From Falciphora oryzae (Eukaryota; Ascomycota; Sordariomycetes; Magnaporthales; Magnaporthaceae): a stretch of 64,000 nucleotides of DNA. Shown piece by piece: positions 24,220 to 35,700 of this stretch (its first letter is position 1; each line of letters starts with the position of its first letter). Made by a program: the position numbers and the translations under genes. Where the stretch lies: assembly GCA_000733355.1 (NCBI GenBank), contig JNVV01000002.1, positions 2,809,007 through 2,873,006 of the forward strand. Reading direction: 5' to 3'. A model generated the notes under the pieces. The model had not been told where the DNA came from. It worked only from the letters and a program-made list of their open reading frames with translations, and made no database searches.

Positions 24220-24239
24220 TTATCAGATCAATCTGATAA
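24220..24239. promoter_or_regulatory. Inverted pair of SreA-type iron GATA sites (ferric reductase)
   Basis: TTATCAGAT (24220-24228) and ATCTGATAA (24231-24239) are perfect inverses separated by 2 bp. Each matches ATCWGATAA, the extended GATA consensus of the fungal iron repressor SreA/Sre1 family. They lie about 165-185 bp upstream of the ferric reductase ATG. Confidence 0.75.
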
Positions 24240-25858
24240 AGTTTGATGGATGCTTTCGTCGGTAGGTGGGTTCGTCCGCCCGCCTGACAGATTGTCGGGA
24301 CATGGAACGTTCCTGCTGCTACACAGGCTCAGACAGGGTGCCCATGGGTTCACGTTTACCCGCTGTCGGGACAAGCACCGAGTCGAATGATCAGGCGGCA
24401 GCGTCAGCGTGCGGGCTGCAGCAGACGCTAATGGGCGTATGGCAGTTGTGCTCTTGCCCCTGCTGGCTCCACTTGGGCGCTGGTAGCCGGCGGCGGCGGG
24501 ACCCCAAACTCGCAGGCGTGACAGCGTCATCCCCAAGGTTAGGCTTCCTTTGGAGCATTAGCATATCTTCTATCGAGATATCGTATGCAGCTTTATTTCC
24601 ACTTCGATCCAAGATTGCATCAGCGGGTTCTGCATGTTGGCCATGATGCAATTGAGGCCATAATTCGCTCCCCCCAGCCATCCAAGCTGGTACCTAATTG
24701 AACCACAACATAAAGCTCTAGACAGCTGATAGGGACTCTGCAAGCGGCGCTCTGATCTTGCAGAGCTCGGCCTACCTGTGAAGCGAAATCCCGTTTTTTC
24801 ATGTACTCTTCGCAGATATGGATCAATCCACCGCGGGTGTGCACAGCTTCGGCTTTTGGAATAATGGTGTCGTCACTCTGCTCTCAGAGAGCACCTAACG
24901 GGATAATCGACATTGCGGAAAGCAATCCAATCACGCCCGCCTTTCCTTTCAGTTGCTTCTCGGGCCATTTTGGAACATCCGGCACGACAACCGATGCCAA
25001 CACGTCCTTTCCCCGTTTGGGCCTATGATCCAGCCTTGAAACCACAAAACAGTCCCCTGCAAAGGCTCAGGCGGACAGAGAATGAGCTGCCCACCGAATC
25101 GCCCATCCAATGATGCTCTGGCGGGGCTGGAAAACCGTACGACTCTCGCGTCATCGCTGACAGCCAGGCAGCTCCCGGAGCCGCGCACCGCAGTGCCTCA
25201 ATGCGGCGCTCGATCGCGTGAATCTGCACGAGGAGCTAACCTAGACCCCTCAAACGCCCAGAAGGACCCTGATTCTCTGCATGATGACGTCGCAAGGGTC
25301 CAACCATCCCCGAGGCTGAACCTTTAGACCAATCCAATCAGGCCGTCGGCGGGACCCGGAGGCTGTGGGTGGCCTCCCCAAACCCCTGTCAGCCACAAAA
25401 AAAAAAACATGCCGCGCGGTCTAGCCTGGAATGGACCATTTGACCACCGCCAGCGCGTGCTGTTCCTGGCAAAACGACAAGTGCCGCGGTCGGAGCAACA
25501 CCACAGAAACGAGAAGAAAAAAAACGGCCTTGCGTCCGGCATGGCATCCGCCGCCTGTTGCAAGAGGCCGCGCCCCAGATATGACGGCATTGGCTGACAG
25601 GCGGCCGTTTTCTGATGCTGAAGGCATCGCCTGTCCCACGCTCCTCACCTTTGGCAAGTGCCATTGGATCATGCTTAATATCCGCGTCGTTGCCCCGCAA
25701 TGCTGGTCTGCACCATGCCTCTGTCCCTCTCGTGCCAGCAAGTCAGCTTCCATGCCCGGATCGTCAAGGTTTTATACCACATCCAAAAACCCAAGCCCAA
25801 TCCTTCATCCCATCAAGGTCCTTCGGCGTTGAATGCCACACCCATATCAACAATATCC
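24240..25858. other. Intergenic between ferric reductase and zinc-finger genes
   Basis: Divergent promoter region with no supportable gene. An 11-nt A tract at 25397-25407 lies about 450 bp before the zinc-finger ATG. Confidence 0.4.
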
Positions 25859-26824
25859 ATGTCGCCCCCTTCCGTCATTATGCTTCCTCAGGAAGACTTC
25901 TTGCATTCCACAATCATGGGCCAGCAACAGTTTATACAGCAACTCACCAGTAACAACTTCCAAGCAGAGTTCCAATGGCTTGAGCAATTGGGATACTACG
26001 GGCCCCAGGCGCCTTTGGGTACACCCTGCTTTGAAGCCCCCAAGCCTGACCTGGGCTCTCTCGTGCTGGATGTATTGTCAGGCCAGCAACATTTCCCGCC
26101 GCCTGCTTCCGACACACCGACCCCATATATCTTCCCACCTTTAGCATCACCGTCTACGAATGATATTTCTGCGTTTCATTCGCCAGCTAAGCCACTGCCC
26201 GCCGTGGATGGTGTATCATCCTTGAACCACCCATCTACGATCTCCAAGGAGTGCGGAGTCTGTCACCAAGTACTTGGAAACTCTAGCGACCTAATGTAAG
26301 TCCTGCTACATGTCCCTACGCTTGATCTTCGGGCTTTTTCAGGGGCCTGGCTGACTCTAACTATTCGCAATGATACCAGAGATCATCTTAGGTCTGCCCA
26401 CGAGTCACAGCGCCACTGGTGTGGACTCGCCATCTGCTCCGACTTTAAGGATCGCCGGTCCGTCTTGCGCCACCTCAACACATCAACCAAACACCTCAGC
26501 CGCCAGTTCCAGTGCCGCTGTGGCAAACAATTGGGACGCAAGGACAGCTTCAGGCAGCACCTCAGAAAGTGTCGCGTCAGAGCCGTCAATGCCACGCGAG
26601 ATGCCGGCACCGTGGTCGCAAACACCTCTTCTGGTCGCACAGAAGCTATCGACTTTCCGTATGTCTGCCCTTGTGGACACTCCATATCTGCCTCGTGTGG
26701 CTCTGTGGACTCTGACATTGCGGCGGCAGGAGATATGGCTCGACAGGAATTTGAAGCCCATTTTGAGAGTTGTCCTTTCGTCAAAGGTGTTAGAGCCAGA
26801 GGCAGGCCGAAGAAATCACAATAA
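25859..26824 (+). CDS. Zinc-finger (C2H2-like) nuclear protein, uncharacterised
   Basis: Exons 25859-26295 and 26380-26824 join over an 84-nt intron to give 293 residues. The first finger is split by the intron and restored by it: CGVCHQVLGNSSDLIDHLRSAH. A second block has FQCRCGKQLGRKDSFRQHLRKC (C2HC). A third Cys/His cluster, CPCGHSISASC then HFESC, follows, and the C-terminus is basic (ARGRPKKSQ, an AT-hook-like GRP core). Residues 1-170 are Pro/Gln/Ser-rich. This looks like a DNA-binding regulator of a lineage-restricted type; no target can be named. An earlier in-frame start at 25700 is an alternative, but the ATG at 25859 gives the simpler N-terminus. Confidence 0.75.
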
Positions 26825-26986
26825 GAGGCCCGATAACTATGATTTGTACGAGAAGAAACCTCTTCCTAATATCTCCCCGTTTTCTAGTTAAAAGAACCTC
26901 CCGGCCGCGGGCGAAAACTCCCTCATAAAATAATGTGTAATCCGAGTCCATTGGTTGAGGAAGGGAGAAATCAGGATAAGTACTAC

Positions 26987-27268
26987 CTATGTATGACGGT
27001 GCCCCATACCTCGTATCATCTCATAAAACCCTCCAGGTCCGACTCCATATGATTGCACGCGTGAGGTCCTCCTTCCTCCGTTGTCGGGCGTCGCCGAGGG
27101 TGCCGGGTTCGAGGCCTTCTTGGGCTGTGGCTCGGGCTTGGGTTTGGTCGGGGTCTTGACGTCCAGCGCCTCGTAGTCGACTTCCTCGCCATCGTCGTCC
27201 GAGGTCTGGGCCTTCTTGCGCTGGCGCTTGGCGGTCGCCGTTATCCTCGACTTTAGTGTCACTCCTCT
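26987..27268 (-). other. In-frame extension after the ankyrin gene stop codon
   Basis: Directly after the TAG at 27271-27269 the same frame stays open for about 93 codons. It has a biased, protein-like composition: basic RITATAKRQRKKAQ, acidic SDDDGEEVDYEALD, Pro/Lys-rich TPTKPKPEPQPKK, then GVGPGGFYEMIRGMG. It has no ATG near its beginning, so it is not a separate gene. It may be a former C-terminus cut off by a CAG-to-TAG change, or be reached by readthrough or unseen splicing. Confidence 0.5.
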
Positions 27269-28353
27269 CTAACGATCAAAGAGGTCGCCTGCGGTAAAGC
27301 CCCGATTGTCCCGAATCTCGGCGCTGATGCCCATGTCCAGGAGAAGCTCTGCCATCTCCACGAAGTCTTTGTGCTTGCGTATCCAAGACAGCCGGTGGAG
27401 CGCCGTCCGGCCCCACAGGTCAACGGCGTCGATGTTGGCAGTTGCTTCGGCCAACAGTCGCAGACATTCTGCTGGAAATCTAGGACCAACGACGAGAAGG
27501 ACAGGTTGGTGGGCGGCGGTGATCAGGGGAGTCTCTCCCCTCCGATTCCTGGCCTCTATGTCGGCGCCGGCGGCGAGAAGGAGGCTGATCAATTCTGGGT
27601 CCGCGTATCTAGCTGCGAAATGCACTGTAGTTCAGGTGTGATGGATGGGTTAGCTGTTGGTCCATTGAGGCGAAAGCCGAGGGGGGGATTGGCAGGAAGT
27701 GGTAAAAGAAGGAAACCCGTCTAGGAAGGCTTACGCGCTGTATAGCCCTCGAGGGCAGAGCCTTGACCAGTGCACTTTGCGTTGACGTCAGCTCCCCTTA
27801 TAAGCAAGAGGCGGACAATGTCCAATGAGGGGCCGGGCAAGGCAACGACCTCGAGGAGCGGCGTTGTCCCATGCAGGGCCGACCGTCCGTTGACGTCGAC
27901 CCCCCACTGCAGCCAGAACGAGATCATCCGCCTGTCGTCGCGGCGGATGGCGGCGCAGAGAACGCTGGGCAGGAGACGGCCCCACTCGGACTGCGGCACC
28001 GTGTTGAGCAGCCTGTCGATCGCGGCCTGCTCGCGGTGGGTGATGTCCCCCGCGTCCGGGTTGTAAGTGACCTGCGCCAGGGCCCGAAACTCCGAGTCCC
28101 GGATGCCGGCCTTGACGGTGAGGAAGGTCAAGACGTCGATGTTGGTCAGGCAGAGCCGCAGCAGCCTGCTGGGGGTTTGCGCGCCCTCCAGGATGGCATA
28201 TCGGATGAATTCGATGCTTCCGGCCTTGATGGCCAGAACCAGCTGCGGAAGTGGATGCTCTGTGTTAGTCGGAAGTCTTTGCTCTGGGGCTGTGCCAGGA
28301 TAGCAATGCTGGCGACGATGGAGACTTACAAGCCCGTCGATGAAACGAGACAT
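27269..28353 (-). CDS. Ankyrin-repeat protein
   Basis: Three exons (28353-28330, 28242-27735, 27624-27269) give 295 residues. Ankyrin units are readable as TPLLEVVALPGPSLDIVRLL, then LHFAARYADPELISLLLAAG with ADIEARNRRGETPLITAAH, then GRTALHRLSWIRKHKDFVEM with LLLDMGISAEIRDNRGFTAG. The exon 2/3 junction recreates the repeat (TALHFAARYAD), so it is secure. The first junction is less so: a CAG acceptor at 28243-28245 is used here, but a slightly earlier one is possible. It is a protein-interaction scaffold with no recognisable catalytic domain. The stop at 27271-27269 is followed in frame by more coding-like sequence, annotated separately. Confidence 0.82.
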
Positions 28354-28796
28354 TTTTGTCGCGGCTGGTGTTTGCTCTGATGGTTAGAAAGATGTGACGA
28401 GGCTGTCAACAAAAACTTGACGTGGACGTGCACAAGCCCAAGCTAGATTTTTGTAAGTGTTTGTTCACCATCCAAGGCGCGTACGGAGCTCTCTGTCCGG
28501 ATATGTGGGGCTTTGCTCAAGGTCTTGGAGTAGCAAAGTCTGGTGGTCCCGGTGGCTCGGAGCGAGTATGGCAACTTCGGAGACTTCCTATTGGGCTATC
28601 CAACCTGATCTATACAAAAAAAAAAAAAAAAATCCCCGGGCCTCGTGCCGACACAAAGCAGCCCGACCAAGACATCAAAGGCTCTCTGCTTCGATGTCTC
28701 ACAGCCTGGAGTCAACTAGGATGTGATCTTTTCCAGAACAAGACTAACATGGTAGGATGCTCGGGTCGGCAGGGAGCTCCCTCGAGAACAACGAAG
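28354..28796. other. Short intergenic with a 17-nt A tract
   Basis: It holds the ankyrin gene promoter and the 3' flank of the purine permease. A run of 17 A (28616-28632; T on the ankyrin coding strand) lies about 263 bp before the ankyrin ATG. Confidence 0.5.
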
Positions 28797-30982
28797 TCAC
28801 TTCTCCTTTTGTGTCTCGGGTGTCACAACACCACCGGCACCCTGCTCCTTCTGGGCCCCATGGTCCGGCGAGGCCCTCCGCTCGGGCGACTCGGCGGAGC
28901 CCTTGGTATCAAAGCGGTGCTCCTCCAGCATCGGGACGCCGCCCGGGGTGGTAGTGGTGGTGCCAACGGCCTGTGCCTCGGAGATGGAGCGGTCGTCGGC
29001 GCGCCAAAAGTCGCGCTTGCCCTTGGAGAGGCGCACGAGCCAGGGCGGCAGCACGCCGCCGGGAATCCTCCAGGTCCAGGGGTCCTTCTTGTCTTTGTTC
29101 GGCGGCACGATGCGGCCGCCGGAGGCCTTCTCGACGACCCAAACCAGCGTGTTGATCACGATGTACAGGCAGATACCAGCGATAAGACCGTCGGCGATAG
29201 AGTAAGTGAGAGGCACTGTAGTGGGTTGGGGTTAGCGCGGTGGTTCTAACAGTCTTCCAAGATCATCCGGGGGCGTTTCGGGGCAACATACTCAGAGCCA
29301 GAGTAACAAAGCTGCAGACCGCATCGGGGATGTAGTCCCAGTTGATGTCCTTGACGTGGCGGACCATCATCGAGCCGACCAGGATCAAGACGCAGCCCGT
29401 GGCCCAGGGCGGGATGGAGGCAAAGATGGGTGCGAAGAAGATGGAGATAAAAAAGCACACGCCGGTGACCATGGCAGTGAGGCCGGTCTTACCGCCCTCG
29501 GAGATGCCGGCACCGGACTCAATGAAGGCCGTGACGGGTGGGGTCCCGAGGAGGGCGCCGATGGAGATGGCGATCGAGTCGACCATGTAGGCAACCGTCG
29601 AGCCTTCAAAGTCCTGGGTCACGGGATCCATCAGGTCCGCGTGCCTGGCCATGGCATAAAGCGTGCCAGTACAGTCCAGAATATCCACGTACAGGAACGT
29701 GATCAAGGCCAGCTACAAGAGGTCAGTAGAGCGCTCCTCCAAATGCCACCCCTACTTAACAAAGCGAGGGAGCCGCTTACCCCGAACTGGCCGCCGTACT
29801 GAGCAATGCTCCACTCCTGGGCGTTGAGGACGCGCTTGATCGGGTGGAAATCGACAACTTTGCGGAAGAACTCGAAGTTGTTGTCGCCAACGGGCGTGTA
29901 GGGGAAGTAGGTGACGTCGGTACCACGGGGCCACGAGATGATGGACACGAGGATGATGCCGGCGATGATGGCGCCTTTAACGCGGTACATCATTAAGAGG
30001 ACTGTGAAAATTCCGCCACAGAAGATGCCAATCCACAGCGTCGGGTTGCGCATCTTGGCGTAGTCCGGACAGCCGAGCAGATCGCCGTTTGCGGCGACTT
30101 TCCGATCGCCGGGCCTGCAGCCCGCGAGCTCGAGAGGCGTGGAGATGCCTCCAACGATGAGACCAATGCCCTCCCCGTAAGTCAGTCCGATAAGGGTCAA
30201 GAAGAGACCGATACCGACGCTGGTGGCGAGCTTGATGGAGCGGGGGATCGCGCGGGCCAGCCACTGACGCATGCCCAACAAGGCCAGCGCGAAGAAGATA
30301 AAACCCTCGACGAAGATGGCAGTCACGGCCACGCTATAGGGCACGGTGCCGGTGCCGTGGAAACCGACGACGGTGAAGGCGAAGTAGGCGTTGAGTCCCA
30401 TACCGGGCGCGATGCCGACCGGGAGGTTCGCGAGCAGACCCATGAAGAAGGTCCCCAGAGCCGAGATGGCGGCCGTGGCTGTGATCACGTCACGCTTGAT
30501 CTCGTTCTGTTTAGGTCGAGGGCACAGATTAGCGCTTGACTCCCTTTCCGGAAGTGAATAGGGGCGTGGCCAAGGCGGATAGTGGCCGTCCCTGAACTGT
30601 CCACCTAAAGTCTGGGGAGACCTACCTTGCAGAGGGCGTACTCCTGGTTGGTTATACATATAGGATCCGAAGGAGTGCTGTTGCAGACGCAGGTGCCGCC
30701 GGAATCGCTCACGATTGACGCATTCACGGCAATGATACTGGAAGAGGGTCATTTCTATCAGCAAACTCGGTCCCATGACTGCTCTCCTCCCCTCCCTCCA
30801 CGTCGCTGGTGCAAACAAAGTACTTACTACGCCATGGCGAAGAAGGTAGCAAGGCCGGCGCGGATCTCGGTGAAGAAGTAGGAGCCCTTGCGCTCCTTCG
30901 GGTGGCCGGAGCCCTCGAGCTTGAACCAGCGGCCCACCACCGATTTGGCGACGGCCTCGTTGGCCTTGTGAACCCACCCCAT
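28797..30982 (-). CDS. azgA: AzgA-type purine permease (hypoxanthine/adenine/guanine:H+ symporter)
   Basis: Five exons (30982-30828, 30737-30626, 30506-29781, 29712-29292, 29215-28797) give 610 residues, near the length of AzgA. It opens with the family's GSYFFTEIRAGLATFFAMAYIIAVNA, split by intron 1 and rejoined exactly. Then come NLPVGIAPGMGLNAYFAF, the transport-core segment FVEGFIFFALALLG, LTYGEGIGLIVGG, LDCTGTLYAMARHADLMD, TPPVTAFIESGAGISEGG-KTG (motif of AzgA/Azg proteins) and NWDYIPDAV. A hydrophilic cytoplasmic C-tail ends it. It imports purine bases across the plasma membrane. Long A tracts lie 285 and 605 bp upstream. Confidence 0.94.
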
Positions 30983-33900
30983 GGCGGCAGATGGCGCGGC
31001 GTTCAGGAGAGAAGGGGACTCGTGAGGGCACGCGACTCGATCGTGGGGCGAATCCGGGCGGGCGCGGAGCAAGATTGCCAGACCAAACTCGCAGCAACCA
31101 GCAGCACGCAATGTTCACCAGGCCGGAGAGACACTGCAAACGATAGCAGTCTAGTCTGCGACGAACATCGAAGCACACTTAACGTCGCCCCGAGGGTTGG
31201 GGGAGGGGGGTAGCTTGTTTGACGCCATGTGGGAACGGGTGGGCAGACCCTTTTTGTAGCAACCAAGAAAAAAAAAAATTTCCCCAGGGGCAACTTGGAG
31301 AGGGACCGACTATCTGGTCCGATTTGGCATAGTAATGATCAAAAAGGTTGTGTGGAGAGGGAGGATACCAAGATAAGTGCCCTCGGGGTTTCCGAATACG
31401 GCAGTACTTTTTACGCTTACCTACACGGTCCCGGTTCGCACGAGATACCGCAGGGCTGTGGTTCGGAGATGGGGAGCCACAAGCCCATGCAAAGGTTGCA
31501 TTGGCTGCCCGGTCGAGCATGAGATCGGTCTTCAGGTTGGTCCCCATTTTGAAAGATGGGGCTGGGTTGGCTGACTGGGTCCCCAGAAAAAAAAAAAAAA
31601 AACAGTACCCGAGCTGGCCGCATCAGCCTACAGATCGAGACCGAGTCACGGCAGCGGCTAGGTCAGACGGCAATTTCTTGCGCTCCCACCCTCAAAACCG
31701 CGGGGACTTGTGCCAAGGAATCTTGGCACGTGATGGATGATGGGGACGGGTCAGCTATCTTGCATAAGCTGGTTGAACACGGGGAACACGCGTGGGCAGG
31801 ATTTGGGAGGTGAGGTGCATGGCTTGTTCTGGCGATTGTAGGAGGGCCGGGTCCGTCGCTGTCCGGGGAAAAGGTTGGCTGGCACGGCTGGGTGCTCTCG
31901 CCGCCCGCCGGCGGCGACATCGTGTCAACTCGAACGGCCCAATCAGGACAACCACCAGGGGCATGGCGTTGCCACTGATAACGCTATCCCGCCTCTGGAT
32001 ACCTTATCCCTGGTGCGGGTGGGGTGCTCGCGCGAGCAGAAAGAAGGGACCGCGCTTAAGCTGGAGAACTTTCATGTTTGGATGCTTCTCAGTCAAAAGT
32101 TGTGCCTTGCTTGGGATGTGAGCTGTGCGACCGGTGTCCGCGCTGGTATTTGTTGGTTTGCGTAGCCGCACCATCAACCACCTACGAGACTCGGTTCCCG
32201 TCGGAGGATCTCGAGGTCTGTTTCTTTGTTTCTGTTTCTCTGTTACCGTGGGTACTGTATCTCGGATCCAGGATCACAAACGTGGAGTACCCATACCCGG
32301 ACCGTGCCCCACCCCGCGAAAAAAAGAAGGAAAAGAAATCACTCGTGGTTCCATCCCCATCTCCGATCACGCGTCGAGATAAAACCGACGCCGGCGAAGC
32401 TGTGGCTTGCGCTAAAGGCGCGACATCCTTGGCTCGGTCGACATCCGTCAATGTCGACGTCCCCGGCGTTTGACGATCCTCGACTCCTTTAGATGCAAGG
32501 CGACTCCCAGTGGGATCTTCCTGAGAGCCGCTCATCCTTGATGTCATGTGGTTACCTCCCTCACCCGCTGCCCGTACGTCGGCAAAAAAACAATGGGCTT
32601 CCCCCGATTTATCTCTCGTCAGCCTCCCACACGCCCATCCGGCCGGCGCCGTTCGCTCGATGCCCAGGCCTTGTTCGACTCCGTTAAGATACCCAGATTT
32701 CCGGTGCGTCGGTGCTCCAGGGGCTCCAGCCTTTCGGGCTGTCCCGCCCGACAGGAGCACCCGTACCGAGACAGCACGCACGGTGCGGTGTATATCGCCC
32801 ATCAATCTGTGACCATTTGGCCTCGAATCACAAGCGTTCCTGGCTTTGCAATACTCATACCTACCATAGGCATATCTGGCGGTGTCAGGTCAGGACAATC
32901 AATCGCGCCGTCAGATCTGAGTCTGTACCAGCCTAGCACGGCGCGCGCCGGACACCAGGAACGACGCGGCGTATCAGCGGTCTAAGGGTACGAGCAGGAT
33001 CGACTTCCTGGCCGCCCAACCCACGCCAGCACATCTGTGCCTCTGTCGCCATAGTCATCTCGAACTGTCTTGTTTCATTCTGGCACACACAGAAAGTAGG
33101 TATTGCGCACCACCTATATTAACCCCGAGACATCAACGCGGACAGGACTCACCGGTACATTCTGTTCGTCGCTGCCACGTGAGATCCTGACCGCCCCTGT
33201 CTCTTATCCTCACTCACCGGAACATGGGACGGCGCCGAAGGTCTGCCGTACGGAAGAGCATCGCACAAGCAAACGCAAGCTCGGACTCTGGGTACGGTGA
33301 TGGTTCCATACACTGACTGCACAAACCCGCATTCCCCCCATTGTTCCCTCAGGGTACCTGCCTGGGAAATGCGAACGATGTCACACTCGGGGGACACCAA
33401 TTAGTCTGCCGCGGCTCGTATAGGTTGTATCTATGTAAGCCGCATCGCTTTGCTGCCTATCTGGGTACCTATCTCCAAGTCATATGGGTACCTGCGTCGA
33501 GAGGTTCCACGCGGCATGGCTACCCAACACGCGTACAGCTTGTTCTCTGATTACTTTTACATGTTTCTTTGTACCATCCCCCGACTAACGGTGTGATGAT
33601 TACACAAACTTTTGGTCCACATGGCCTTCCAGTCGGTCTGGACATTTCCGCTAGCTCCTTACACCTTTTGGTCTTTCACCAACTTCTACCTACAAACACT
33701 TTTCTCCTTCATTTTAGCGGTGCACGTTATGACGGCAACCCCAATCATTGAGAACCCAGAAACAAAGTTGAGCGACTCGACTTTTGCCGTCAGGTTGTGT
33801 TGCCTAGGTAGGCTAGTCAGCTAGTCTAGGCCCCTCCCTGTCACCAAATAAAGTCATCATATGATCTCCATCACTGTTACTGTCAAGTAGATACAAGGAT

Positions 33901-34540
33901 TCAGACTGGCAAAGCGCTTAGCCCGGGGCCGGAAAGGTTAAATGCGACCGCGCCACAGGCCCACCATGCTTTTTGATGATGAGCCCCCGGCCCCGACCGC
34001 CGGCGGCGGTGCTCCGCTAAATAAGGCCACGGTGCGCCGGCGCCCCGACGCTTTTTTTTTTTTTTTTTTTTTTGGGCGCCCTTACGACTGCTTAGAGCGT
34101 TTTCCTCCACCGGCCACTGATTACGGCCGACTGGGCTGCGGCAGTGGACCCACTGCTATTGCATGCCTTGGTTACGGGCCTGCCATCATCGAGTCCTGGA
34201 TGACATTCAGCAGGAAATCCTGGCGGTTGCAGGTGCTGCTTCTCGTCATCGGCTCCCGCTGCCAGCTCACCAACGTCGGGCAGGCCTGGAACCTGGTTGC
34301 GCTCGCCGCGCGATTGGTCTTTACGCACCATAAGCACCCGCAAGGAGCGCCGCATCCGTGGTTAGACGCCGTATACGTATAATTGGGGATTCGGGGACGT
34401 TTTGCTTGTAATGTCTTTTTTTTCGATCGCCTTTTTTGCGGCGGCGTCGAGGATTTCGTTGTGTGCCCGGCCGATGCGCGTGCGCCTCCCTTGCGACGGC
34501 CGTACTGCGTTCGATGCCTCGTTTATAGGATATATACGCA
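30983..34540. other. Large gene-poor interval with homopolymer tracts
   Basis: No gene is supportable over about 3.5 kb. A tracts occur at 31268-31279 and 31587-31602 and a 22-nt T tract at 34052-34073. From about 34090 to 34380 one frame reads protein-like (WRLQVLLLVIGSRCQLTNVG) but has no family match and may be the worn 5' part of the pseudogene that follows. Confidence 0.4.
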
Positions 34541-35700
34541 TACTACCCGAAGCTGTGGGACCCCAAGCACCCCGCGCTTAGGTACATATGTCCCGTCCTT
34601 TTACCGCCCTCCCATATTTCATCCTACTTCCCAATTTATCCCGTGCTTTGGGTGCGTGAACTGACACCCGGAAACCCCAGTTACACCAAAAACGTCCGCA
34701 AAAGCGACACCGGCCCGGATCGGAGCCGGCACGACTCCCAGGACCTCCGGCGCGAGCCCTATGCCTGGAAATGCAGCTTTCCTACGCATTTGAAGTTCGA
34801 GTAGCCCCGCCTAGAGCTGACGGTGCACGCGGCCGACGGGGGCGACCACGCGGCTCTTCATATGGCCTGGTGGCTTTTACAGTGCTATCCCCACCGGTTC
34901 CCCATCCCGGGCATCCGCGAATCCGTTGGCCCAGCCGCCCTTGCCCGCACCCCGTTCAACTACGTTGCCTACTACCAGGGCCGGCGCTTCGACGCGATAT
35001 TTAACCTCTGCAACCTTTGGTCCGAGGTGCGCCGTCTCGAGCCGGCGCGCTAGCCGGTGCGCGATATGCCGTTCGCGCCCGCCATCTACCAGGTCGCCTA
35101 AATCGTGCACCACCTTCAGACTCTGCTTCCGCTCGAGGCCAGATATACGGTCGAGGTTTTGCGGGAGAAATTGCGGAACGCGTTCGCGCTAGCCTCGCCC
35201 CTGCGCGCCGTTTATGCTAGAGCAGTAAAATGCTCGAGGGACGCGGAATGGATCGTTAACGTTTCTCGGCCGGGAGGACTGGGCGGTTGAATCGCCCGCC
35301 GGCCGTGCCCGAAGTGTGCGCTCTGTGTCGTTTGCGGATAAGAGAACGGCAACGAGGGAAGAAGGAGGAGGGATATGCAGGGCCAGGAGACGCCAACCCC
35401 ACCTGCTATCCCGACACTCGTGGATCCCCCGTGTGTCGGACACGGGCGAAGCCCGGGCAGACGAAAGCGACGGGTCGGGCGAGTCCGGCGACGAGCCTAG
35501 AGTCCAGCCTCGGGATGATTACAAGCAGATGTACGAGTTTGGTAACTAAGGTGTGCTAGAGCCGGTGACGCTAGCGAGTGCGGGCCGGGACACGATCAGG
35601 CTTGGCGCGCCCGTAGTTGCGGCCGCCAACAGTATGCGGAACGGCTTCCTGCCCTGGGGCCATTCGATGCGCCGATGAACGGCTACTACGACGCGGACTT
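34541..35700 (+). pseudogene. Decayed gene of unknown family
   Basis: A coding-like frame starts near 34541 (DIYAYYPKLWDPKHPALRYI), appears to splice to about 34680 (YTKNVRKSD) and runs on through RREPYAWKCSFPTHLKFE, ADGGDHAALHMAWWLLQCYP, TPFNYVAYYQGRRFDAIFNL and LLPLEARYTVEVLREKLRNA. Three stops interrupt the single frame: TAG 34802, TAG 35051 and TAA 35099. Each would be CAG or CAA before one C-to-T change. A later piece in another frame (DDYKQMYEFGN, then stop, then LEPVTLASAGRDTIRLGAPV) may be a further exon. I do not recognise the family. The composition and codon regularity say it was protein-coding. Confidence 0.55.

Noticed and set aside
33800..33830. CTAGTCTAGGCCC as a second end of the MITE-like element
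   Set aside because: Only about 10 bases match the element's tip; the following T-rich inverted-repeat sequence is missing.
31000..33900. Several ORFs of 80-207 codons in the gene-poor interval
   Set aside because: They overlap in many frames, lack motifs and show no splice-supported continuity.
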